Shown here in pieces: positions 1 through 8,764 of a DNA stretch of 15,000 nt (the stretch's first letter is position 1; each line of letters opens with the position of its first letter). A program made the translations under genes and the position numbers. Source of the stretch: Chondrilla cf. caribensis. Lineage: Eukaryota > Porifera > Demospongiae > Chondrillida > Chondrillidae. Below the pieces are notes generated by a model. It was not told the DNA's origin. It saw only the letters and a list, made by a program, of their open reading frames with translations, and made no database searches. The DNA lies in contig OZ026550.1 in assembly GCA_964020155.1 (NCBI GenBank), positions 5,856,590-5,871,589 on the forward strand, in the 5' to 3' direction.

Positions 1-212
1 CAAGTATTATCAGGTACCAATGGTATTAAATACTGTGTATACTGCATGTTTATACATATTAATAGTGATATGGTCTTGTGCATGGTTCTTTTGTGATTGT
101 TCTATATATAGCAAACATGGATTTTTTTGACATTCAATTCATTATTTAAATTAATTATTATCGACAATAAAAGAAAAAGACTTGTATTACAATTGTCCTG
201 GTGTTTGTGGCA
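1..212. other. AT-rich flank downstream of the CARD gene
   Basis: No coding stretch is supported here. It follows the minus-strand stop codon at 213-215 and should hold that gene's 3' UTR and flank. I see no canonical AATAAA on the minus strand. A plus-strand AATAAA at about 165 has no gene in the window to serve. Confidence 0.5.
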
Positions 213-3200
213 TCAGGTGTGGGGGTGAATTTTTTTGATAGGAGTTTGTCCCGCAAATTTAAGTAGAGTTTCAGCTGCAGGTGTCAGCCTTTTTGTATCT
301 TGGGGCCTTGATTTACGCCAAGTAATGGTTGAGGTTGTTTGACTAGCTAGTGAAGAAGGTAGTTCTCTTAGCTCTTTTTGCTCTTCAATTGATTGCAGTG
401 GGGCTGTTTCCTGCGATAGAGACAACAAGTACTTATACTGTTTGTGGTGTTTCTTGTCCGGTTTATCCCCCTGGCATCCCAACATGTATTCATGGGCTTT
501 TTTGTGGATTTCATGCAGTCTCTTAGTGGCTCTACTTAGCTCCAACTCCACTTGAGGCTCTTGTGAACTACTACCAGCTGTTTGTTTCTCTGGAGTCGGT
601 GTGGGTGTGTCAATCTTTTTTTCTACCTTCAATTCGTTCACAAACTGATGTATTTCAATGATCATGGCCTGCACAGAAACAAACACACTAGCGGTTATAA
701 TAGTGCAGGATCGTGATTTTTTACGGTGCATTTATGTACATCGCATGATAAACCTTCGTTACATTCCTCACTAATTCCCCACCTCAAGTGAGTGTCCTGT
801 TACTGGTGCTCCAGGAACACTGCCAGTAAGTCCACTATCATAGCTTGCTGTACTAGACGTCATTGGTTCCTTCAAGTTTTGATTTGCTTCTCTCTTCTGA
901 AATATTCAAACATGCATAATATCATTATATTGCGTGCAGTATATGAAATATCTATAGTATGATATAGGTACTGAGATTACAATATATACATACATACATC
1001 CATATTGCTTGTGCGCAAATGATTGAGTCATAATACAGTGAATACTCGTTAATCTGTCGCAATTCGTTTTCAAAGAATATGGTGGATTAACAAGTTTGGT
1101 GGATTGACTGGATATTCATTGGTACTTGTACATAATATTGGTACTGGGAAATTGTGTTGGATTAAAAGGTTTGGAGGATAAAGTGGTGGCAGATTAACAA
1201 GAATTCAATGTATTATGTTTAGCCCACAATGATAGTTCATTTTAAACCTGTACTTTATATTATTGGACATCATCATACTGTACATAGATACGTACCTGTG
1301 GATAAAAGAACTCTTGATCTGTGTCTACCTCATAGACAAACTGCTCAGGAACAAATACGACAGCAACTGAGAACACGTCCTGAAGAATCCGGCGATGAGC
1401 AGATAACAGTCGAATCAGGAAAGGTAGGTGTTTCTTGGAAACTCCGAAGAACACTGTGACCTTGCTGCTGTGGATCCCCTCGAAATCAGTATCCTCCAAT
1501 CCAATCACATCGATCAGGAATTTCTTCAGCCTCAATATCTTCTCAATCGTATGTTGTCCAGGAGGGAGTTGTGTTTGGAAGCCGATTCTCATCTGGTCTC
1601 CTATTAGTTGTCTGCAATTTCCATGGTCACATTGATCAAGAGTGGTCAGAACTGCTTCCTTCAGCAGTTGCTTGTACGTTTCCCATGCTTTGAATAGTTC
1701 CTCCTCATTAATTTGTGTTACCAGGTCTTCTATCACCTCACAGTCGATAGAATCAGCAAGCTCGAGTATTTTGTTAAGAGCTTTATCATTGGTGTAGTCA
1801 CTGAAGTCATCTCGAGTCACTTCAACCACCTCTCTCCTCGCATCAACAAAATCAAAATACACCTCTTGGCACAAAAACTTGAAGTTTGCCTTTTTCATGC
1901 CAATTTCTCTCACTTTTTGCTTCAGACTGCCATATGGACTTTTCAATTTCTTTATAACAGGGCAGTATGTGGGATAGTCATGAGATATGACTGGAGATGA
2001 ACGGGGTGGTGGGGACAGGTCAGTTACGTCCACGCCATTTTGTTCAAATTCTATACATGCAGTGGTAAGAAAACTGAGATGTAAACCAGATTTATTACAC
2101 TTCATGTGATCACAAGTAATATTATAACATACACATGCACACACACATGCAGGCGCGCACGCACACGCACACAGGCATACCTTTCTGGAGAATTTTTCCA
2201 CAGTGGCCTTGTCCGTGTGAGTACATTAGCTGGCAGAATCTTCTGATGTCTCTTGAGCTACGTCTCAATACAGCAGACAACAGCTTCTTATTTTTATCCA
2301 ATGGTGTCTTCTCAGCCTCAACCTCATCATACTCTCCTTTTGTCAGTAGATCAGCCCCAAGCAAGTGAGGGGTAAGCTCCTTGCAATCCAGTTTATCACA
2401 AAGATCTCCAAAGACATTTTTCAGACAACTGCATTCAATAGTGTCATGTGAATAGAACTTACATGTAGAATTTATTTAGTACAGTGAATTCTTGTTAATC
2501 CACCACAATCCGTTATCAAAGAATATGGTGGGTTAGTGCGTTTGGTGGATTAACTGGATATTCATTGGTACTTGTACATTATATTGGTACTGGGAAATTG
2601 TGGTGGATTAAAAGGTTTGGTGGATAAAACAGTGGCGGATTAATGAGAATTCACTGTACATATTATGTGGAACCTGCCTAAAGGATCAGCAGACTTTTCA
2701 TACACATAGTATTTCTACGATATTATAGAGATTGATAAGAATTGCATTCAATGACATGCAGTTTAGTTCACACAGTAGATGGTTCATCAGCTCTCCTTCA
2801 TGACGGTATCCAGTACATGCCAGTTCCAATACACAGTGCTATTACCAGCATAGGCCAACAAATATTACTTTATATGTGCATAATATTTAACAAGTATGCA
2901 ATGTTATGTACACACTAATAATAATAATAGCTGTACAGATGCCTCTGTATACTGTATACATGAATAAATGGAAGTGTCCTCACTGGAATATGAGGGTGTA
3001 TGGGCCTGTGTTGGTTGGAGGTGGGTCTGTGTTGGTTGGAGGTGGGTCTGTGTTGGTTGGAGGTGGGTCTGTGTTGGTTGGAGGTGGGTCTGTGTTGGTT
3101 GGAGGTGGGTCAGTATTGGTTGGAGGTGGGTCAGTATTGGTTGGAGGTGGGTCAGTGTTGGTTTGAGGTGATCATGTGCCTGTGATTGTTGGAGGGTGTG

Positions 3201-3458
3201 TCTGTGTTGATGAAAGAGTGTGTCTGTGTTGCCAATGGTTTATTAGTTTGCTTCTCTGTTGGGTGTGGCCTTGTTTTATGAATGGGTGTGTCTGTGTCCA
3301 CAGGCCTTGTTTGTCCTAAAAGTCTAAACTGAGGTCTCTCAAATCTAAAGAATTAGGTTTATACATAATATAATTTGCATAACTTACTGAGATTCTACAT
3401 CTTCTGTTGGAGTTTTACCATTCTCGTCCAAACTGTGCAACTGACGCTGTTCTGCCAT
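213..3458 (-). CDS. CARD-like domain protein with an unrecognised middle domain, 5 exons
   Basis: Five phase-compatible exons give 547 residues: 3388-3458 (start ATG 3456-3458), 2181-2428, 1296-2050, 783-896 and 213-668 (stop 213-215). Intron phases are 2, 1, 0 and 0. Donors are GTAAGT, GTATGC, GTACGT and the weaker GTGGGG. Residues about 25-106 have the spacing of a caspase-recruitment domain: leucine-rich helices, a Lys-Gly-Glu-Tyr turn, a Thr-Pro-Leu-Asp-Lys segment leading to Lys-Lys-Leu-Leu, then Arg-Phe-Cys-Gln-Leu. CARDs pair with other CARDs in death and innate-immune signalling. After a proline/serine linker (about 117-135), residues 140-350 form a mixed region: predicted helices to about 290, then hydrophobic beta-like stretches (Val-Thr-Val-Phe-Phe near 305, a valine run near 333-340). 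I recall similar layouts in sponge death-fold proteins but cannot name a family. The tail (359-547) is polar and low in complexity. No caspase, NACHT or kinase motif is visible. The first splice join is the least certain, because that intron is 959 bp. Confidence 0.72.
1036..1210. mobile_element. 175-bp MITE with TA-flanked inverted ends, copy 1
   Basis: This non-autonomous element begins with CAGTGAATACTCGTTAATC, ends with the degenerate inverted counterpart GATTAACAAGAATTCAATG, and is flanked by TA on both sides. Over its whole length it matches the copy at 2482-2656. TA target sites and CAGT-type termini fit a Tc1/mariner superfamily element, probably pogo/Tigger-like. It has no coding capacity. 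It lies in intron 3 of the CARD gene. Confidence 0.8.
2128..2176. repeat. CA/CG-rich simple repeat next to the CARD exon donor
   Basis: An imperfect CA dinucleotide tract with CG interruptions. On the transcribed minus strand it reads as UG repeats starting a few nucleotides after the 5' splice site at 2180-2179. It is intronic, although both neighbouring open frames run into it. Confidence 0.85.
2482..2656. mobile_element. 175-bp MITE with TA-flanked inverted ends, copy 2
   Basis: The better-preserved copy of the element at 1036-1210 and the same length. Its left end CAGTGAATTCTTGTTAATCC and right end GGATTAATGAGAATTCACTG are inverted repeats with about two mismatches, flanked by TA (2480-2481 and 2657-2658). 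Internally it has GGTGGATTAA-type motifs in direct order. It lies in intron 1 of the CARD gene. Confidence 0.85.
3009..3169. repeat. 21-bp minisatellite, about 8 copies
   Basis: Unit TGTGTTGGTTGGAGGTGGGT plus C, nearly perfect for five copies, then with a TCAGTATTGG variant. Because 21 is a multiple of three, several frames stay open on the plus strand and give seven-residue repeat ORFs. They have no other coding support. The array lies in intron 1 of the CARD gene; degenerate GTGTCTGTGTTG copies continue to about 3300. Confidence 0.9.
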
Positions 3459-4097
3459 GCTGGTTGTGAGACAATGATATTCATAGTTTGTATTTAATTG
3501 TAGGGTTTACCTCATTATGATTATTCATCACTTTTTCATTATAACAGTACTCTTAGACTAACATTATTACTATCCAACCCACATATAATAATATTATTTT
3601 ACATAATTTCATAATTATATATTATATAACATTATATGGAATAAATTTACACATGTATATTGCAGCTTTTAATATTACATTTATCATATCGATTTCATTC
3701 AATATAATCTGTATGATAATATTATTATGGTGTTTTCATGTTTATTTGAAATAACAAAACTGAAAATACAACAATTAATGATATTAGTATTGCCCAATAT
3801 GTACACATAGATAGACACAACTTCACTTGCAACAATAAAGAGATGAACTAGGATGGAGTTAGCAACATGCAGCAACATCAGAAGATGCAAAACGATCCCA
3901 GCACTGTTGTTTCATTTCTCATCTGAAATCAGACAAGAATGACTTCTAAATGCCCGCTTGGGTTTAATACTTTTTTATAGGCGATAATTGTGTGCAACAT
4001 TAATGCATGTGTTATATGGCGTGGCCATTTTTTCCCACGTCATCCCCACATCATGATGTTCAAACATGGATATTGAGTTATATAAGTAGTATAATAT
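3459..4097. other. Intergenic: upstream region of the CARD gene
   Basis: Strongly AT-rich, especially 3530-3780. It should hold the 5' UTR and promoter of the CARD gene, whose start codon is at 3456-3458, and the distal 3' flank of the coiled-coil gene. No convincing TATA box, initiator or coding stretch can be named. A 63-codon hydrophobic minus-strand open frame at 3699-3890 is compatible with chance. Confidence 0.45.
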
Positions 4098-4110
4098 ACA
4101 GTCAAAGTCG

Positions 4111-4206
4111 GTGGGGTGTGTAAACAGCACAGGAAGTTGGTGGTGTGTGTAAACAGCACAGGAAGTTTCAGTGGAGTGTGTAAACAACACTGGAAGTTGG
4201 TGGCAT
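4111..4206. repeat. Short tandem repeat, about 3 copies of 29-31 bp
   Basis: Three consecutive imperfect copies of GTGTGTAAACAGCACAGGAA followed by GTTGGTGGT. It is preceded at 4098-4113 by ACAGTCAAAGTCGGTG, which recurs at 5363-5378. Intergenic, downstream of the coiled-coil gene. Confidence 0.7.
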
Positions 4207-4326
4207 GTATCAATATCAACTTGTATAACAGGACTGTACAGTAATGATAATATGGAATGCTCTTGTATACAAATTTACAAAATTAGTCTGTACGTCTGAA
4301 TATATATTCAAATTGTCTTGGTCGAT

Positions 4327-5829
4327 TTACAAGTTTGAGGTGTTCTGTTTCTCCTTTGGTGTGTTCTGTGAGGATCGAGGTGGAGGCGTGGTGTCGGACA
4401 GCCACACTGTGTCCTGGATGGTGTCAATGGGTGGGTCCTCCCCCACTTCATCATCCAACCGTAAATAACCTGAACTCGTTGCTATGCAACCGTTCTTCAC
4501 ACCAGGTGTACTGTCCAATGGAATAGTTTCTGTCCAGTTTTGACCAGATGGTACACTCACAGGAGAAAACATGGACGCCGGAGACACGGATGATTCGTTC
4601 TCCTTCAATGAAGTATCAAATGAAGATTTCATCTCTTGTTCCCGCTCCACAAGTTCTTGTAGTGACTTGGACAGCTTATCCAGACGCCCCCGCACCTCGT
4701 TGGGGGAGATATTGTAGTAGTCGTGGACCGTAGCACTCAAACCCTTGTAGATCTCAGTCACGTCTTTGGTGAGGTTGCTGTGGCCAACTCTCATCGAGTT
4801 CAGTTCTGATCTCCATTTTCCGTTTTCTTCCTCCAAACATTGCACAGTTGTCATTGCTTCGAGAGCCTTCTTCTGTAGACCTCTGTTCTCTTCTTGACTT
4901 TGCTTGTATCGGACCTTTAGTTCCACCTGGTCCAGGTGCAGCTGTTCGTTCTCTATTCTCAGTTGATGCAGCTCCTCTTCCATGCGGCTCCACTCACAAT
5001 GAGCCTCAGATAACTTTGACATCATCTTGGTGGCATATTCCTGGACCTCCTCCATCTGCAGTGTTGGCAAGAGAAACGAACATGCGTACACATTCCCAGT
5101 TCTAAGTAAAAATCTGATTCGGAGTTTGATTCAAACTGTCTTGTAATCTAAGGTCAAATTTGTTACAGTGGAACCTCTCTATTAAGGACACTTTGGGACC
5201 TTACTTTTAGTCCTTATTACAGAGGTTTCCTCAATTCAGAGGTCACTTAATACACTACAGTACTACAGTGGGACACAGAATGGTGTCCTTATTAAAGAGG
5301 TTTTTGCAATTCAGAGGTTTGTAATAGAGATGTTCCACTGTAGTCACTTTTTTGTAAACTTTACAGTCAAAGTCGGTGTGTGTGTAACCATCACAGAAAG
5401 AGGTGTTCCATGTCCACTCACTTTCTCGCTGATGAGACCCTGTTCCAATATCTGAGAGGGTTTTGTGGTGTCCCGAGGGGTACATCTCGAGGGAGACTCG
5501 TGATCCCCGAGGCTACATCCCGAATCAGCAATACTCGTCAGGCTAACCCCCGGGGACACCTTGGGGACGGGGTCTTCTTTGGTGGTGGGTTCGGGCCTCC
5601 TCTCGGGAGGAGCGGACTTTAAACGTTTCTTCTTTCCAAACTTTCCTCCAAATTTACTGGGCCGCTGTTCGGAAGACAAAGTTTGTTCGTGCGCGCCCAC
5701 TTCTGTCGCCATCTCTAGGGTGTTTTGCTCGCTTTCAACGAAAGGCTGCACTTTGTTGGCAAAGCTAAATCGTCTCGGCGCCTTCGGTTTCGACGACTTT
5801 GACGGGAGTACCTCTTCAACGACCTCCAT
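4327..5829 (-). CDS. Coiled-coil protein of unknown function, 2 exons
   Basis: Exon 1 is 5422-5829 (ATG at 5827-5829) and exon 2 is 4327-5055 (stop TAA 4327-4329). They join in phase 0 across a GTGAGT donor and a CTGCAG acceptor, giving 378 residues. Residues 1-136 look disordered and rich in proline, serine and lysine, with a basic cluster at 59-71 (Lys-Phe-Gly-Gly-Lys-Phe-Gly-Lys-Lys-Lys-Arg) that could be a nuclear localisation or acidic-partner site. Residues 137-225 and 252-285 show leucine and charge spacing typical of coiled coils, rich in Glu, Gln and Lys. The C-terminal 90 residues are again Ser/Pro/Asp-rich. There is no signal peptide or membrane segment, so a cytosolic or nuclear scaffold is likely. 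I do not recognise the family. The start is the first ATG of the exon and is followed by a continuous 136-codon frame. Confidence 0.7.
5166..5340. mobile_element. 175-bp MITE-like element, second family
   Basis: The left end CAGTGGAACCTCTCTATTAA and right end TAATAGAGATGTTCCACTG form terminal inverted repeats flanked by TA (5164-5165 and 5341-5342). The interior has repeated CAGAGGT motifs and a second CAGTGGGACAC-type inner repeat. CAGTG-type ends and TA sites fit pogo-like Tc1/mariner elements. It lies inside the only intron of the coiled-coil gene. Its sequence differs from the element at 1036 and 2482 although the length is the same. Confidence 0.8.
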
Positions 5830-5833
5830 TTCT

Positions 5834-5842
5834 GCCCCGCCC
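5834..5842 (-). promoter_or_regulatory. GC-box-like site just upstream of the coiled-coil gene
   Basis: On the minus strand this reads GGGCGGGGC, the core of an Sp1/KLF-type GC box, 4 bp upstream of the ATG at 5827-5829. If the site is functional, transcription starts nearby or the site lies in the 5' UTR. The match is by motif only. Confidence 0.3.
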
Positions 5843-5950
5843 AGCGCACAGTAATTGTATTCATAGCCTGACAGAGTTCAATCAGCTCGAACCGCGGTTT
5901 CAATGATCAAGATTTGAAATGTGGATATTGATACAAATGGCGCCAAATAA

Positions 5951-5953
5951 CAC

Positions 5954-5992
<39 letters not shown>

Positions 5993-6196
5993 CACACACA
6001 CACATACGCACACGCACACACACACACATACACATGCTCACACGCACGCGCACACACACACACGCACACAAGCACACGCACACACACACACACACACGCG
6101 CGCGCACACGCACGCACACACGCACACATGCCCACACGCACGCGCGCACACACACACGCACACAAGCACACGCACACACACACACACACACACACG

Positions 6197-6235
<39 letters not shown>

Positions 6236-6258
6236 ACACACACACACGCGTACACACG

Positions 6259-6293
<35 letters not shown>
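5951..6293. repeat. Long compound CA/CG microsatellite
   Basis: About 340 bp of almost uninterrupted alternating purine-pyrimidine sequence: CA runs with CG, TACA and CATG interruptions. It gives open frames in several registers on both strands (runs of Thr-His, or Cys-Val), which are artefacts. It lies between the coiled-coil gene promoter and the 3' end of the TMED gene. The 6294-6441 segment after it is non-coding and should be TMED 3' UTR and flank. Confidence 0.97.
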
Positions 6294-6294
<1 letters not shown>

Positions 6295-6441
6295 CATGTA
6301 ACCCCCTATCTGTACATACACACAACATACATCATATCAATACCTAACACATATAAGGGGATGTTGATATTTGGAATTTCTTCAAGAAAATTATATCAAA
6401 ATAAGATTGAATTTAAGAGATCTAGCTGTTGGGATGAGAGG

Positions 6442-7610
6442 TCATGTCCTTATTTTGTCCTTTCTTCTTTCTCTGAACAGTCTCTTCAGTACGTAAACTT
6501 GCATAATGGACACTGCTACCATGACAACCAGGTACAGCATGGAGAAGAAGTTGACCCGGAAGTTGTTGGCATCAGCAGTGTGCTTGTGCCTGACTTCACG
6601 CATCTTGAGGTAGGTCTGGTCACTCAGAACCTTTGTGAGGTTGGCTCTGATGTTCTCACTGACCTCCTGTGGAAGGAGTAGTGTGAGATGCAGGATTACA
6701 ATAGAATACAGGGTTATCCAAAGGTATACAGTAGTATGCAGAGGTAATCCAGAGGTTTACAGTAGTATGCAGAGGTAATCCAGGGGTATACAGTAGTATG
6801 TAGAGGTTATCCAAAGGTATACAGTAGTATGCAGAGGTAATCCAGAGGTATACAGTAGTATGCAGAGGTTATCCAGAGGTATACAGTAGTATGCAGAGGT
6901 TATCCAGAGGTATACAGTAGTATGTAGAGGTAATCCAGAGGTATACAGTAGTATGCAGAGGTAATCCAGGGGTATACAGTAGTATGTAGAGGTTATCCAA
7001 AGGTATACAGTTGTATGCAAGGGTTATCCAGGGGTATACAGTAGTATGCAAGGGTTATCCAGGGGTATACAGTAGTATGCAAGGGTTATCCAGGGGTATA
7101 CAGTAGTATGCAGAGGCTGTTCAAGGGTATGCAGTAGTATACATAGGTGATCCAAGGAAGTGCACAGCACACCCACATACAAACAACTCACCCTCATGAA
7201 GGTCATGCTGGACTCCACGTCTCCCGTAGGATCTTCATCCTTGAAGTACTCCTTGAACATGTCATCTTCGGACTCCCAAAAGACCTCGAAATAGACAACC
7301 TTCTCCGAGAATGTGCTGAAGGTGTTGTCTAGACACAGCTGGTACTCCCCCTCCACCTCGACATCAAAGTCATGATAGCCGTCCATTTCTTTGTACGTTG
7401 ACGCTATCACCCCGGTAGGCTGGGGACCGGCCAAGTAGAAGCTGATATCCAAATCTCCACCTTTCACCACCTTCAGTGATGTGGGAGAGAATTCAGGACT
7501 GCTAATAGTGGTGTAGTTGATACACACAGAGTACTTGCAGCTATGAACTGAACAGTTGAAAGTCACATACACACACAGTGACACATGCACACATGCACAC
7601 ACACGCACAC

Positions 7611-7676
<66 letters not shown>

Positions 7677-8461
7677 ACAATTTTACTTGATATTCCACTT
7701 CAACCATAATATTCTTTTCAAACGTTTCATGAAAGCACACAAATTCTCCAGCATTTATCAGTACCGTTAAGTGTCTCTCTTCTCCTGTGGAGAGAACAGC
7801 ATGTTTCAATACAGGCCACACTATCAGAGCTTACACTGGACCAGGTACAGTATCACCACACTCCATACCCTCTGAGTGATAGGACCATGGAAAATTGAAT
7901 ACACAATTGAAGCCACTTTGAACGGTCCAATAGGTCGATGCCAATCTGAGGCATTAGCATTACACTCGACACTGTAGACTCGACCATATTATTTTTTATA
8001 ATACACAATATAAATACCTATTACTATAGTTCTTTTGACAAAAAAGAGAGAAAGTGGAAAGGAAAATAATAACATACTAGAAATTAGACAATTTGTGAGG
8101 ATAAACTGAGAATATGTTGATTTAGGTTAGATTTGAGGAATGCTCCCCTCCCCTCTGCAGAGATCAAATTGAGGGGATAAACAGCAAATGAAGGTCGACC
8201 TCTCGGAGATCCTAATCCAGGAATGCATCGACTCGACCATATTCAAATCCAGATCTACTGCATATCAGAGAAGTCATGGGTCACTTCGACCATAGGAGTA
8301 TCTATGCTTCGACTTAGTTCCCAACGCCGTTTCCCCAACGAAAGCGGTTAACTATCTACTTTGTCTCCTTACATGCTCTTTGACTCACCGGAAATACCTG
8401 TTATGATGGAAAAAATCAGAAAAATTAAAACGGTCCATTTGACATCTGTTCCGGCAGCCAT
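6442..8461 (-). CDS. TMED5: p24/TMED cargo receptor (TMED1/TMED5-like), 4 exons, complete
   Basis: Exons 8389-8461, 7687-7784, 7192-7470 and 6442-6666 join in phases 1, 0 and 0 to give 224 residues, the usual size of the family. p24 proteins are type I membrane proteins of the early secretory pathway that select cargo for COPII and COPI vesicles between ER and Golgi. Residues 1-25 form a signal peptide (hydrophobic run Val-Leu-Ile-Phe-Leu-Ile-Phe). Residues about 27-120 are the GOLD domain, with the conserved cysteine pair at about 41 and 103 and the typical Cys-Leu-Asp-Asn-Thr-Phe-Ser motif. A helical stalk follows to about 185, then a membrane span at about 191-210. The short basic tail has the Leu-Phe dihydrophobic sorting motif and ends Lys-Ile-Arg-Thr, close to the TMED5-type tail. 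This supports the gamma subfamily; TMED1 and TMED5 are vertebrate duplicates, so the symbol is approximate. Start codon choice is supported by the signal peptide. Confidence 0.93.
6714..7140. repeat. 31-bp minisatellite, about 14 copies, in a TMED intron
   Basis: Units such as GCAGAGGTAATCCAGAGGTA followed by TACAGTAGTAT repeat every 31 bp, with variants (GTTATCC or GTAATCC, CAGAGG or CAGGGG, GCAGAGG or GCAAGGG). It fills most of the intron at 6667-7191. Open minus-strand frames of repeating Tyr-Leu-Trp-Ile-Thr type are by-products of the period. Confidence 0.95.
7563..7676. repeat. CA/TG microsatellite in TMED intron 2
   Basis: A nearly pure CA repeat on the plus strand. On the transcript it is UG repeats starting within about 10 nt of the 5' splice site at 7686-7685. 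It sits between the exons that encode the two halves of the GOLD domain. Confidence 0.97.
7785..8388. other. TMED intron 1 (604 bp)
   Basis: Bounded by donor GTGAGT (8388-8383) and acceptor CTCTCCACAG (7785 side). Several CGACTCGACCAT-like short repeats occur at about 7966-8000 and 8225-8245. No coding exon or element with clear ends was seen. Confidence 0.75.
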
Positions 8462-8764
8462 TTTAATCCACAGCGGAGTTTGAGTCTCGCGTAGCCAGAC
8501 ACTCACTCGGAAATGTGGAGTGAAACTCTGAAAAAAAAAAATTAAAAGGAGATAAATAGGGTCGAACGCACCCATGGACAGCTATACAGGGACTTTCCAC
8601 ATAGACTGTGTACTTGGTCATTCCGCAAATGCAAAAGACACTATTCTAGCTGGGAGGTCAGCTGCGAGTCCCAAAGCTCCCCCCTACGGTTCTTTGTAGA
8701 GAGTATTGTGACTGACCACCAGACTGGGAGAACTAATTCCTAAAACACTTTTTTTAGTGTCATG
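8462..8764. other. TMED upstream region with a possible 5' UTR splice acceptor
   Basis: On the minus strand a long pyrimidine tract (rc of 8531-8545) ends in CAG with the AG at 8529-8528. It looks like a strong 3' splice site 66 nt before the start codon. The leader between it and the ATG has no other ATG. This suggests a 5' UTR intron or a trans-splice site; the promoter was not identified. The rest, to 8764, has no gene. Confidence 0.35.

Noticed and set aside
2906..3185. Three overlapping frames with seven-residue repeats (Gly-Leu-Cys-Trp-Leu-Glu-Val type)
   Set aside because: The 21-bp minisatellite period is a multiple of three, so frames stay open without selection; the array lies in an intron of the minus-strand gene.
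3699..3890. 63-codon hydrophobic minus-strand frame
   Set aside because: AT-rich intergenic DNA often gives hydrophobic chance frames; no splice sites or homology cue.
5878..6347. Long open frames of Cys-Val or Thr-His repeats on both strands
   Set aside because: They follow from the CA/TG dinucleotide tract, which has no stops in any register; no start context, splice partners or non-repeat domain supports a protein.
6757..7051. Minus-strand frames of Tyr-Leu-Trp-Ile-Thr repeats
   Set aside because: Generated by the 31-bp minisatellite within the TMED intron; flanking exons splice cleanly around it.
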